The translations under genes were made by a program, and so were the position numbers. From positions 6,052,499 to 6,116,498 of the forward strand of contig JAQFVV010000012.1 in assembly GCA_028023455.1 (NCBI GenBank): a stretch of DNA of 64,000 nucleotides, given 5' to 3'. The notes below the pieces were generated by a model. The model saw nothing but the letters and a program-made list of their open reading frames with translations, had not been told where the DNA came from and made no database searches. This DNA comes from Epiperipatus broadwayi (lineage: Eukaryota; Onychophora; Udeonychophora; Euonychophora; Peripatidae). Shown here in pieces: positions 13,471 through 23,842 of the stretch (position 1 is its first letter; each line of letters begins with the position of its first letter).

Positions 13471-13517
13471 CTCCTCACTGAGGTAAGCCATAAGCTCGGA
13501 ACAAATTGGTCTGAGGA
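13471..13517 (+). ncRNA. Degenerate hammerhead ribozyme, right arm of E13
   Basis: Stem I is intact (TCCTCA pairing TGAGGA, six Watson-Crick pairs) and GGTC remains at the cleavage site. The core has decayed: CTGAGGT in place of CTGANGA, and GGAAC in place of GAAAC. Predicted inactive. Confidence 0.6.
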
Positions 13518-13854
13518 TAGGAGCATTCCAGATAGAGATTTTAAATATTTTCTCTTGTTGCACTTATGAATTAAGAGCTTGTTTGAGCTATTGGTATGCT
13601 CTCTATATTATATATTTGAAAATGGGAAAAAGGGGATTTTTTTCTTAATGTGGTGGTTACAGTCAATGAAAATAAGAGCAGAAGTCTAAATATTGTGATT
13701 ATTTTTTCCTTCATAAACACCCCTAAGATCTCTGATAATTTTTTTTGTTAATTGTAACATTTGAGGTTATTTGAAATTTTATAATTAATCTGCAATAGAT
13801 CAGTTATAATCTGAAAAATATGTTTTCTATTGATAATGGTGAATTATAGATTGT

Positions 13855-13980
13855 AACGGTCAGATTAGTCTATCTCGCTAGCACATTGCAGAATTCAAAC
13901 CCCAAACATGAAACTGAACACTAGGAGGGGTTGCCTTCTAGATATCCTAGGTTCTAATCTAAAGTCCAAATTCCACAGTG
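13855..13980. repeat. Possible decayed tRNA-like SINE
   Basis: Two B-box-like strings, GAATTCAAACCCC on plus (reverse-complement sense) and GGTTCTAATCT, in sequence less AT-rich than its surroundings. No TSD or tail found. Weak. Confidence 0.2.
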
Positions 13981-14607
13981 CCATCTACATGATAACGCAT
14001 CTGATGCTACTAATAATATAACCTTTTACTGGTGCCTGGTGGTCAGGGAGAAACAAAGAGACTCTATACTACAATATAAGTAAGCTTGGGTTTGCTAACT
14101 AAACGTCTATGGATGGTACAAAAAAATGTATAAAAGATATAGACCGAGACAGTGATATGGATCAAGAAAGTAAATAATCAAAAAGTAGATTTAAAAGATT
14201 TATTAAAAGATAAGAGTTTATAGTATAAATATTTTAATCTCTCATTAAAAATTATGTGATAAGACGCTGGATACTTATTTAACCAGTAGCATTTAATTAC
14301 ACTTTCATTTTTTTTATGTAATTTTACAGTATTTTTTAATACTAGGATTATTATTATTTTTCAAATTATTAATGCTTTTATTGTTTTATAATTGTAAGTT
14401 CTATTATAAAAAGTCACAAATTAAATGAACCATAGACTCAGTGATATTTACCATTTATTGAACTAATGATGAAAGTTATATTACTATATTAATATGTATT
14501 TACAATCATTGCATTAAAACTCACTAACTTAGTAATATTACCTAGAACTTACTTTACTCTCCTCATAACATATTCGTTTGCATATTTTACTAGCATGTCC
14601 ATAATTC
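13981..14607. other. AT-rich intergenic DNA, nothing recognised
   Basis: No gene or repeat ends identified. Confidence 0.45.
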
Positions 14608-14880
14608 GAAGTTTCATATGTAGTCTTGAAAAAATCTTATAAAAATTTCAGATCGTATGTGGGATTAAAATGTTTTAGTAAATTATTCATAAATCAATTT
14701 AGCTTATCATCCCTATTTTAGTTTTTATCTGTTATTAGCTATACAATAAAGATTCCAAGCATGACCTGAAGTTTGATATGTAAACTGGCTAAAATATTAC
14801 AAAAATTTCAGATTAATAGCAAAATTAAAATGTTTTAGTATATTACTCATAAATCAATTTAGTAAATCATCTATATATTG
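14608..14880. repeat. Diverged tandem repeat, about 160-bp period
   Basis: Two related units, from 14608 and 14768. Both contain GAAGTTT.ATATGTA, then AAAAATTTCAGAT, then AAAATGTTTTAGTA and ATAAATCAATTTAG. The two units have diverged noticeably, so this is an old duplication. Function unknown. Confidence 0.7.
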
Positions 14881-15538
14881 GTTCCACGGTTATTCTCAGC
14901 AGATTCTAAGATAATCAGATTATTGTTGAAATATTAATGTAAAAATAAATAATTATAACAATATAGTTTAATCACCACTAATGGACAAGAGAAAGGTAGC
15001 AGTTTCTTAGAACACATTTTACCAGTACTTTTTAATAGTATCTAGATATTTATTTATCAACTAAAATGGATATCTAACAAATTTTTTTTTTTTAATTAAA
15101 CTTCTATTTGAAAAATATCCATGCTCTACTCTGTATTTGAACTTGATAGCAAATATTGTAATCACAATCTTATAACTTTTTATTTTTGACCACTTTTTTA
15201 TATTTGAAAGTACATTTCTGAAGAATATGTCAATGTAATACCTAGTATTTAACCAATTTACTGATTTTAAAAAAGCATACATGTTACTAAAGGAAACAAT
15301 GTAGAATGTTCTAAGTGAACTATATATTTTGAATTAATTATATCCAAACTATAAAAAGAAAAACATGCAAAAAGTGTGGTTCTATATAATAACTAATGGT
15401 TTATTATTCAGGAATTCATTAAAAGTATGAGTGCAGAATGTGATGGCGCTTAAATTATGACACATGAAACTTGAGCAACAGAATCCACCACTCAATCTTT
15501 TATTAAATCACATTAGGCTTTCTTTACAATGAACATAA

Positions 15539-15837
15539 CTCTCCATACAGTTAGTGCCAGTCAGTGCAAGCCAGATTAATCAATGGATGCCAGAAAATCT
15601 AACTAGGTGCAGTGCTCCCAGATCCAAGGCTCCTCACTGACGAAGGCCACAAGCCAGAAACTAGTCTGAGGATATTGGATGAATAAGCACTAGATAGGGA
15701 TTTTATGCACTAGCCTTCTGGCATCCATTGATTACTCTGGATTGCACTGAGTGGCACTACTATATGGAGAGTTTTGCCTGTTTTAATAACAATTATAAGC
15801 AAGCATAAGAAATGGTGATTATATGATGTTTAGTGGT
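15539..15837 (+). mobile_element. Hammerhead element, subfamily A, copy E15
   Basis: About 300-bp copy with a 9-bp TSD (TGAACATAA) at 15530-15538 and 15838-15846. A short inverted left part (CTCTCCATACAG to GGATGCCAG) is followed by a plus-strand unit with the hammerhead, the arm ending GGCATCCATTGATTACTC, TATGGAGAGTTTTG and the tail GATGTTTAGTGG. The promoter-like module is absent. The short open frame at 15793-15984 on the other strand overlaps the tail and is not treated as a gene. Confidence 0.8.
15622..15680 (+). ncRNA. Type-I hammerhead ribozyme, core intact (E15)
   Basis: Self-cleaving RNA motif. Core CTGACGA at 15637-15643 and GAAA at 15657-15660; predicted cleavage after C15666 of GTC. 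Stem I inner part is six Watson-Crick pairs (15631-15636 with 15667-15672), followed by a 3/2 internal loop and a distal six-pair helix (ATCCAA 15622-15627 with TTGGAT 15675-15680). Stem II is GGC/GCC with loop CACAA and an A-A mismatch at its base. Stem III is only the palindrome ACTAGT, too short to be stable alone, so dimeric action is likely, as known for hammerheads of PLEs and retrozymes. All catalytic nucleotides are present. Confidence 0.82.
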
Positions 15838-16387
15838 TGAACATAAATTTATATGTTTCACAATTTCAATTGAACATCGCAATGTCTGATTTGAATTGCA
15901 TTCTTTTTTAGTTTCGGAAGAAATCATAAAATCAATAAATGAAGGCAATATTAAACTACAGTGAAATATTGTCCGTGGTTTCAAATATATATATATAACT
16001 TTTACTAAATTGTAATTAAAGCAGAAAATATAAATCTCTGTAGTGATGAAGAAAAAATTAAAAATGGACTCATGTCCAGATTTTAATTAATTATTGGTAA
16101 AAACTTTCCAAATAAAAGATATGAATTTCAAAAACTTATTTTAATACCTAGAAAAATATTATTATGGTAACAATTTAATTATTGAACAGTCAAAAGATAA
16201 CTCACCAATAAAATTTATTTTAATGCATTTTGAAAATAAAATACTGAAAGAAATCTTGTTTTGAAAAGTTGTGTCCTGAATTAAGAAATAGTTAGATAAT
16301 ACAGATTGAAAGATGCTATAATAAAAAAATATGGCTGGAAATAAAAATGCCATGACTAAAAAATAAGATACAAAGAAGATAATAAAG

Positions 16388-16494
16388 TCAAGCGTTGTTA
16401 GCCAAGAGGTCATCGCAGCCGCCTTACAAGCAAGTAGTTGGTTGCAGACAGTTGTGGGTTCACCTCCTGGACGATGCTATGACATATGAAAAAA
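16388..16494 (+). mobile_element. tRNA-derived SINE, copy 2
   Basis: Plus-strand SINE starting TCAAGCGTTGTTAGCCAAG and ending GCTATGACATATG plus poly-A. Flanked by a 16-bp TSD with one mismatch (AAAGAAGATAATRAAG) at 16372-16387 and 16495-16510. B box GTGGGTTCACCTCC is close to consensus. It is more diverged than the other copies, with an extra GTAGTTGGTTGCAGAC segment. Confidence 0.88.
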
Positions 16495-16631
16495 AAAGAA
16501 GATAATGAAGAGTTATAGATGATATGATATTGCTCTTAATAAAAAATATTAAAAAAAATATGTTGCATGTCTGCAAGAGTCTTTGGGTTGAGCTAGTAAA
16601 TCTTCAGAGATTAGTTAGTGTTGATTTAGTA

Positions 16632-16706
16632 TGCGCTCACGACCATTTTGAATTATAAAAACCGCCCAAAACCCAGGCTGACACATCCAAGCGATAAATG
16701 ACATCG
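16632..16706. repeat. Interspersed repeat R1, copy 1
   Basis: About 75 bp matching 63201-63273. Shared blocks are GACCATTTTGAATT, CCCAAAACCC, GGCTG.CA and AAGCGATAAATGACATCGA. Family unknown; possibly the end of a larger DNA element. In this copy the sequence continues past the point where copy 2 is broken by a hAT insertion. Confidence 0.7.
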
Positions 16707-17865
16707 ATCAATCTATATGTTGTCGCAATCCGACCTATTCGTTACAAAATCACCATTTTCATCAAAAATAACAAACAATTTTCGTAGTTTATAAAAGTTT
16801 AAAAATCTGATAAATTATCCAATTGTAAAACAATTATTTCTCTAGACAAACCATATTGTAAAACTTTATTAAAACGATAAATGACATCATGTACATCATA
16901 AAATAAAAATATCCCAAATGTGTTCAATCACTGTTATTGATTTAGAGGACAATCTTATGATAGGATAGAGCTTTTTGCTTAAAAAGATTTTTATTTCAAT
17001 TCAATACAACTTCCGCTTCTATCGGGTTTCAACCTCTTTTATGATTTAGCAGATCCGTTCATTAGCTGTAATCTCTGGAAAAGAAAAGAAACATTTAAGA
17101 AAAACAAAAATAAAAGTTGTTGTTTTTTTTTTTTTTAATAATTTAATTAAAACCATCAAGGTTGGGATGGAAAACATTTCTTTTTTAAATATACTGCAAA
17201 CTAAAAATCTCTTGTCTGTGATATTTAAAGAAATATTGTATTGATTTTTTTTTTTTTTAAAAAAAGCTGTCTTAGATAAACAACAGAATACTTTTTTTCT
17301 AAGAAGATTTTAGCTACAGACTATCATTATCAGATTTATTATTTATTGAATCTTGTCTTGGAGACAGATGGCTGATTTTGAGTGAAGTGCAATGATTTTG
17401 ATGACAGTTTTTTTTTACTTTTTAGTTTTCCGCTTCTATTTCAAACTTTTATAGATAATAACTAAAAATGAATTATATTATTTATAAAGAATATTTCAAA
17501 AAGCATAATGTTTATATAAATAGATGCAAGAGTGTGTACACAAACAGTCTTAAATAAATTTAAATGCCTTAAGAAGATAGTAAATCATGGCCTCTTGTTA
17601 TTTCTATAATATAAATTTCGGTCTGTGGGATAGGTAAATCTTGAAATTTATTTCAGTTTAGAAAGAGACACAATTTCTTTTAGATTGCTGGCTCATATCT
17701 AATCTATTTATTTTCCAAATGGCGATCACTAAATGGGTATGTAGCTATTTTATCTTGAAGGTAAAGTTCCCAATTTATTATGGATGGTTAGAACATGATG
17801 CAGATTTGTTCATTAGTGAAAAATGTAGACTTTAATGGATACTCTACTCAGGTTTAGATTTTTCT
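16707..17865. other. AT-rich DNA, nothing firm
   Basis: May include the rest of repeat R1 (AACGATAAATGACATCATG recurs near 16873). No coding exon recognised. Poly-T runs near 17125 and 17245. Confidence 0.45.
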
Positions 17866-18508
17866 CGGGGCGAGCGACGCCCGGGACCCGAACGAAGGGG
17901 GACGCGAAGAAGCGCACACCAGGCCAGGGGGAGACCGAAGAGACAGGCAGAAGGACGAGGGAGACCCCGAGGGGAAGCAGAAGAGGGGAGGCCAGACGCC
18001 AAACTGAACAGGGGGCAGGAATGGGGCGAAGAGGGTTTGCTTTTAAAAGGACAAGGCCCAGGGAAAGACAGCGGCCGAAGCAGGGACCTTTAAAATGGAA
18101 CAGGAAGACGAGGGTGAGAAGGAAAGGGAGGGAGCAGGAGAAGCGCGGGAGGAGAACCTAATGGATCGGCGCGCGGGCCCCCCCTCGGGGCCCCTTCAGC
18201 GAATGTTTGCGAGGCGCCATGGCCAAGAGCCAGGAGGGGGGAGTTGCCCGGCCCCGAGGACCCCCAGGTGTGGCGCAGGCCTCTGAGATCCGGGATTTTG
18301 CTTGATTTGAGAGGTTTAGGGATTTTTCTGATTTGGTTGCGGGCGGGATGCGGCTGCCGCCTTGTTTTCCTGGGGTTTTGGCGAAAACACCCCCACCCCA
18401 AAAAAGGAAAAAAAAAAAAAACATTGTTGTTGTGGGGTGGGGGAGGGAGGGGAGGGGAAAAAAAAAAAAAAAAAAAGAGGGAAAATTTTTAAGGGCCCCC
18501 CCCCCATT
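17866..18508. other. Anomalous GC-rich island ending in homopolymers
   Basis: An abrupt switch from AT-rich sequence to purine- and GC-rich sequence (GGGGCGAGCGACGCCCGGG) and back again. The 3' end is a run of homopolymers: A14, G-rich tracts, A18, then C10. Several overlapping ORFs exist only because stop codons are rare at this composition; they are low-complexity R/G/E or P/G/F strings with no domain. Either a true GC-rich insertion or, more likely, poor consensus, gap-fill or foreign sequence. Confidence 0.6.
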
Positions 18509-18539
18509 TAAAACCCTTTTGTGGTTTTCGAAGTTAATC

Positions 18540-19248
18540 CATTTTTAGGTAAGGTTTTTAAGTTTTATAAAGATTTTAATTTTTTACCTTTTTTATTTTA
18601 AAGCCATATCTGAATTAAATATCTCATAATTACCACACTAAGCAATGTTATCAAGTAGATAAATATCTAGTTATTCTTAAATTAAAAGAAAATTTTCTTA
18701 GGCAATCTTAAATGATTGCACGAGTGTCTATTCATTTATTGTGTAATACGATTCAGTCTTCTTCTGTGGTTAGAAAATATTTATAGATTAAGCTTATATA
18801 AGCATTATCTCTAACAAATATTTACATTTTAAGTATTTATATATTAAAAAACTTATAGTCAATATTATAAGTTTAAGATTTTAAATTTATCAAAAAACTT
18901 TTTTTTAGAATAAAATAGGATCATTTTAAATAATTAAACAATTATTGTGATAATAGGACTTTATAACAAAAATCTGATAGCTGCAGAATCTTAATAAATT
19001 CTCATATTAGTCTTTTAAATATTTCCAATAAACTTATGAATGTATTTGCTGTAATTATAAGCAGCTTTTTTTAATGTTAGCCTATTATTAGTTATAATCG
19101 CGAATTTCTAATGTCTCTTCTCTCTCTGTATATATGTATAGTCAATAGGTATAACAATCTCTAAATAGACCATTGCCATAATCATGATAATTGTCATATC
19201 TGACCTCGCCTTTAGAAGGGGACTATTCCAGATTCCTTGCCTGATTGA
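18540..19248. other. AT-rich DNA, nothing recognised
   Basis: No gene or transposon ends identified. Confidence 0.45.
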
Positions 19249-19491
19249 CTAGCACCCGGTTGCTATCCAATGGGGATAAATCCTTTGTTGGGGTTTGTGC
19301 ACATAATCCAAGTGTTTCCAGTAAGGTAGGGGATCTGCTATTAAATAGTCAACCTTTTTGGAGACAAGACAGAGAGCAATTACTTGTTTCAACCTGAATG
19401 ACTGAACATGCTCTCCAATAAACCTTCTGCCATCAGCAAAGGTATTTTCTCTAGTCATTATCGTGACATCCACATAGTGAGGCGGGTTCAC
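19249..19491 (-). pseudogene. Unidentified ORF relic, probably from a mobile element
   Basis: An 80-codon open frame with a balanced amino-acid composition, unlike the surrounding chance ORFs. Near its start it reads YVDVTIMTRENTFADGRRF, and further on SKKVDYLIADPLPYW. A stop sits just upstream of its first codon (GTG) and no splice sites are obvious. The less AT-rich block of about 19.2-19.56 kb suggests an inserted fragment of coding origin. I do not recognise the family. Confidence 0.3.
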
Positions 19492-20530
19492 CTAAGGACT
19501 GGAAACTGCTATATCCACAGCTGACTCAAGGCAAGCTATGATAGTGTTTGAATTTGTGCTGGGTAGAGCTTGATTTTCCAGGCTTAGGATTTCTTTGTAG
19601 ATATGCAATTCACATAATTATCCTATATAGTGAAAGAGAAATAATGAAGGAAATGGCAGTACTTTTTAAAAGTACCAGCTAATCAGAGTTCGAACAGTTT
19701 CCATTTCTTATTTTGTCCTGCAGCTAAAAATAGATAAATATCAGTTAGCTGATTTGGAAGTGATTGAAACCTAACAAAAATGTTCAAGTTTTATCTAGAA
19801 TAGATTCAAATTATAGGACAGAAGTATGACAGATGGATGAGATACACTGCACTACAAAACCTTTTAAAAACTTTTTTTTACTCGGGCTAGATTATAGAAA
19901 TAACTTTAAATATGAATATAATCAAAAATACTGTGTGAGCAAAACATTTGTAGTAAGAAAGATTTGTGAGGGTTTCAGTTATCTGGGTACTGAAAATGCA
20001 ACAGTTGAATGTGTGTGTGTGTACATAAAAACAGTCACAAAGTGTTTATAAATGTGTACCCACATCAGAAAGAATCATTAACATAATCATGTCAAAATAT
20101 CAAAACATAATTATGTCAAAATGTCAAATTAAAAGGATTTAACTATCTATGTTTTCAAATTGTATTACAAACTGAAATTGCTCTATACTATTCAGAGATT
20201 CCTAATTTGATACCAGTTAAATCAAGAAAAGGAAGATCTCTTATGATGGAAAGTCATTTAACGACTAAATACATTTGATAAATGAAGTCTTATCTTTGCA
20301 AAATGGGTGGAGCTCTTACTGGAAAGTCATCCGCCTCACAGTTCTCACAGAATGGCTCTGAAAAGTTGGTTTTGCAGCAGTAAAAGATACCTTTTATATT
20401 TATTTGGCACTTTAAAGGCCTTATTTTGCTGCTAATGTACTCTTTTATTTACTAAATCTCAGTTTTAGTGCATTTTTAACATAATTTCCCTATACCTACC
20501 TTGTGCTTATCGTCAATTAATTACCTCATC

Positions 20531-21557
20531 CCCTCCCCCTGTTTGGTGGGTGGCTCAACTGTTTCATGAATTTTATTCCCTCTTAGACTCCTAAATATTT
20601 CTCCTACTCCAATTTCCCTGTCACTCAGAACTTACTTATAAAGTTTTTTGTGTGTTGTTTCAGTTAATTAGGCCATTTTTAACAATCTTTTTTTTTCAGA
20701 CCCCCTCCCTTCTCTGGAGTAACTAACCTTTTAAAATTTCACTCAAATTTCTCAATACTCAACTAAAATGATTAAGAACAAGTTTTCCAGTGTTGTTTTT
20801 TTTTTGCTTTTACATCAATATATTTAATTTTTCCCATTTCAAAATTGTTTTCTTTATATTACTTTCCATTCTTTCATGTGATGTGATGTGATGTACTGTC
20901 TCTTCTCCTTAAACGGAGTCAGGAATCTCTCAGCAATTAAAGATTGCTGCTGCTCCTAGTGGAAAAAATGTGCAGAGACCTAAACTACATGAATTAAAAC
21001 CTTCAAAATTATCCAAACTTTAGCCAAATCGAATCTCATACAAAACTTAACTAAAAGCATCATTACCAAAGAATTTTATTTCAAAGACTCCATTTCCTTG
21101 CTCTCTGGATTTTCCTCCCTTTCAGGCTGTGGTTTGCTCTATCAAAGGTAAAAAGCAAGCCAAAAAAAAACAACATAACCAGGCAAAAACTAAAGTTACT
21201 AGACAAAAATCAGCCTGTTGCATCTAAGCATTACTCAGAAATCTCCCCATCTATCTCTGAAACCTCTAAAGACTTAACATATAGCAATTCCTTCAAAGTT
21301 AATGTCGCATATGGATCCTCCTATCTATCCACCAGGGCAACCAAGCCTATCAACATTACTCCTTAACAAAGACTCTTCTTTGCCTGGACTACACCCCCTT
21401 TCCACATCCCCTTCCCATTTCATATGTATTCCCTTCCCAGTTCACTATATTGTACTTGAATTTCATTTTTCCATGTAATCATCTCTTTGTAAACCATTAA
21501 TTGTTGTATATTTTGTCTTTTTGATGAATAAAAGCTTTCATCAGTGAGAGAAAAAAA
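20531..21557 (+). mobile_element. CT-rich retrocopy or LINE 3' fragment with poly-A signal
   Basis: A one-kb block richer in C and T than its neighbours on the plus strand (many CTCCC, TTCCC and CCTATC strings). It ends with GATGAATAAAAGC, a canonical polyadenylation signal, then about 20 nt and an A7 run. That is the signature of a reverse-transcribed RNA. No long ORF or RT domain remains, and I found no convincing TSD. It could be a 5'-truncated LINE, its UTR, or a processed transcript. Confidence 0.4.
20875..20895 (+). repeat. (ATGTG)n pentamer with conserved flank
   Basis: Four pentamers, ATGTG, followed by CTTCTCCTTAAAC. The same pair (pentamers plus CTTCTCCTTAAAC) occurs inverted at 32.85-32.89 kb, so this is part of an interspersed family. 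Confidence 0.55.
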
Positions 21558-22459
21558 TTATTAACTTCTCTGCATTGCAATTATTTTCCTCAAAAATCTA
21601 TGAGGCAAAATATAAAATATTATTTTTGTTTTTAAACATTTATTTTATGAGTTCAATAAATTCAATTTGATTTATTAAAAATCTAAACTTATAAACAAAA
21701 ACAATTCTAAAAAATAATAATATGAATTATGTTAAATTACATAAATTTAACAATGACTTTTTTTCATTTTTTTACCTATTGGTCAACTAGCGGAAATTAA
21801 AATGAAAGTAAATTAACAATCTTGGTTGTTTGAAGTTTGATCTTAGAATCTGAAAGAATAATTAATTATAAAATAATCACTAATCTTACAAATATTGTTC
21901 TAAAATTAAAAATTGTACTTATAATTATTAAATTATCTCCAAAGTGTGGGTCAACTTAATTGTGACATCATAAAGTGTATTTGCTACCATGATCTTTTTT
22001 AGCATTTGTTTAACATAAATTTTTAAAAGTAAAAAATATTTTAAAAAAAATATAAATGTAAACATAAAAGGATTTATTTTTTATGATTATGTCTATTGAT
22101 AAATAGACCTCCTCAAGTAAAATTCACCTAAATACAAACAACAAACAGGTAGCATTTCCATAATTTCAAAAACCACCCACCTTTAATATGAGGGCACCAA
22201 TCTCATGAAAACATTCTTTGATATTAAAAGTATGTGGTTTTTTAAGTGAATTGTGAGCAGGCTATTTATGTTTTGTATGTATATGATGTTTGTTTATGAT
22301 TTAATTTTATTTGAGAAGTTTTATTTGTAAATGATGAAACCATGGTTATGAGAAAATTTTAGTATAAATTTGTTTTTTAGCTAATATTTTAATGTTATGT
22401 GAGTTTCTATTTTAATTATTTATCATTAACAGTATAATAGCATTAGGCAGCATTTAATT
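21558..22459. other. AT-rich DNA, nothing recognised
   Basis: No gene or element termini identified. Confidence 0.45.
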
Positions 22460-22472
22460 ATATATATATTAG

Positions 22473-22790
22473 TAAAAATTAGTCCCATGTCATATGGCCT
22501 ATATAGCTTGTATTATCAATATGTAATATATAAAGAACCTGCTAATAGCTCTAAACAAGCTTATTTATTTTATTTTTTATGATAAATTCTATAAGAGAAA
22601 ATACCTGAAGCCTTTATCTATGATGGTTCCCATCCCCAGACCAGTTTCAAGCTATGGCTCTCATCGGTGAGGAGCTGAGGATGGGACCATCATAGATAAA
22701 GGCTTCAGGTATTTTCTCTTATAGAATTTATCATAAAAAAAATAAAATAAATAAGCTTGTTTAGAGCTATTAGCAGCCTCTTTATATCAT
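22473..22790. mobile_element. Hammerhead foldback element, subfamily B, copy E22
   Basis: A giant hairpin of 318 bp. Arms of roughly 125 bp run from about 22519 to 22640 and 22676 to 22790, sharing AAGCCTTTATCTATGATGG, the AGAGAAAATACCTGAAG block and ATAAGCTTGTTTAGAGC. It is flanked by a 13-bp TSD (ATATATATATTAG) at 22460-22472 and 22791-22803; the TSD is low-complexity, so somewhat weaker evidence. A hammerhead on the minus strand sits at the tip, so its stem I merges into the long arms. The plus-strand half begins with TGAGGATGGG, the sequence expected immediately 3' of the ribozyme cleavage site. Confidence 0.78.
22626..22686 (-). ncRNA. Hammerhead ribozyme at the apex of E22
   Basis: Minus strand: stem I 5' strand CTCCTCA, core CCGATGA (complement of 22661-22667), stem II GAGC/GCTT with loop CATA (four pairs including one G-U), GAAA (22645-22648), stem III ACTGGT, cleavage after the C opposite 22639, and stem I 3' strand TGGGGA. 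Only U4 of the core departs from consensus (C instead of U), which should cut activity. Distal stem I continues through GGTCCCA/TGGGAACC. Confidence 0.75.
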
Positions 22791-22803
22791 ATATATATAT
22801 TAG

Positions 22804-23842
22804 CAAATAAAACATTAAATTAATTATTGAAGTCTTAAATATGATCTCAATACATTATGGAAGATTTAGAACGAATTTGAGATAAGTGGATAAAATAGAA
22901 ATATCTTAATGTAGTGATATGATAATAATTGAAAGTGATGACCATGATGCTGATGAATTAAAAATAAGTAAATGGAAGACAGTATTTGTAAAATACTTAG
23001 AAATTTCTAAGAGAATTACTGCATATTAAGTAATACTGTATTTTGAAATCATATTATGATGCATTATCATAACCATTTAAAGTAATCTTGTTTGAAATGG
23101 GAATTTATTTAGCTTTTCAAAACTGGTCTCTATTTTGTTGTTACATATAATATTAATGAAGTTTTTTAGAGGTTTTTTTAAAAATATTTTTAACAAAATT
23201 AAAATAAATAGTACAGAAAGTATTAATAATTCTCCTTTTTTTTTCATTAGTAAAAATAACTTTTTTATAATAAAATATCCAAAACTTATAAAAGCTTCAA
23301 CAAATTATTATTTCTATGTATTTTCCAAAAATTAAAATATTACATTTAACTATCATCTAAAAAGAATGAAAAGATAGTTATCAGTTTGCACTGATGTGTC
23401 GGATATTTATTTTATTTTGTTATTGTACCAGTCGAAAAACCCACCAAAAAGAATTGCAAGTCAGATCCAAACTCAGCTGAACCAAACTGAATTCAAACCC
23501 AACTCAACAGCTCAGATTAGTAGAAATCTAAATCGACGTCACAGTGCTATGCACCAAGAAACTAGCTCAATGGTTGGTGAGGATCAGAGACCCCTGAACT
23601 GACATTAATATCTGATAATAAACTGACTAAAAATAATTTTAAATCGAATCATATGTATATGTTCGGGTTGCCAACACAGAGCGAGTTTTAACATTAAAAT
23701 AATTATGAAAGAATTAAGAACTAGGAAACCAAGTGTGTTTAGAAAATATTTAATAATAATAATTTGTTTGGTTTGAATTTTAAATAAAGATTAAATTAAT
23801 TAATTCTAGTCCTTAAACAAAGTTTATAATTATAATACGAGT
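22804..23842. other. AT-rich DNA with one less AT-rich patch
   Basis: At 23430-23605 the sequence is less AT-rich and contains the B-box-like ATTCAAACCCAAC; it may be a decayed SINE but no TSD was found. The short ORFs at 23135 and 23396 carry no motif. Confidence 0.35.

Larger units (their letters stand above)
12968..13611. mobile_element. Hammerhead inverted-repeat element, subfamily B, copy E13
   Basis: Long foldback element flanked by a perfect 12-bp TSD (ATATTTGAAAAT) at 12956-12967 and 13612-13623. The left arm (about 13038-13280) is an inverted copy of the right arm (about 13508-13611); matching landmarks are the AGAGAGCGTACCAATAG end, the AAGAGCTTGTT block and ATCTCTATCCAGAACATTCC. 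The central part has a palindrome-plus-TATA module (CTGAATTTAGTTCAG, then TATTTAA at 13340) homologous to subfamily A. A decayed hammerhead lies at 13471-13517 on plus and half of one at 13261-13299 on minus. The left end contains a 135-bp tandem duplication. The variable-length TSD argues for retro-insertion. Confidence 0.75.

Noticed and set aside
17835-18548. Cluster of overlapping ORFs in the GC-rich island on both strands
   Set aside because: Low-complexity products; frames stay open because stop codons are rare at high GC. No domain or splice context.
22915-22965. CTGATGA near 22953 as another hammerhead
   Set aside because: No GAAA box, stem II or cleavage triplet at suitable spacing.
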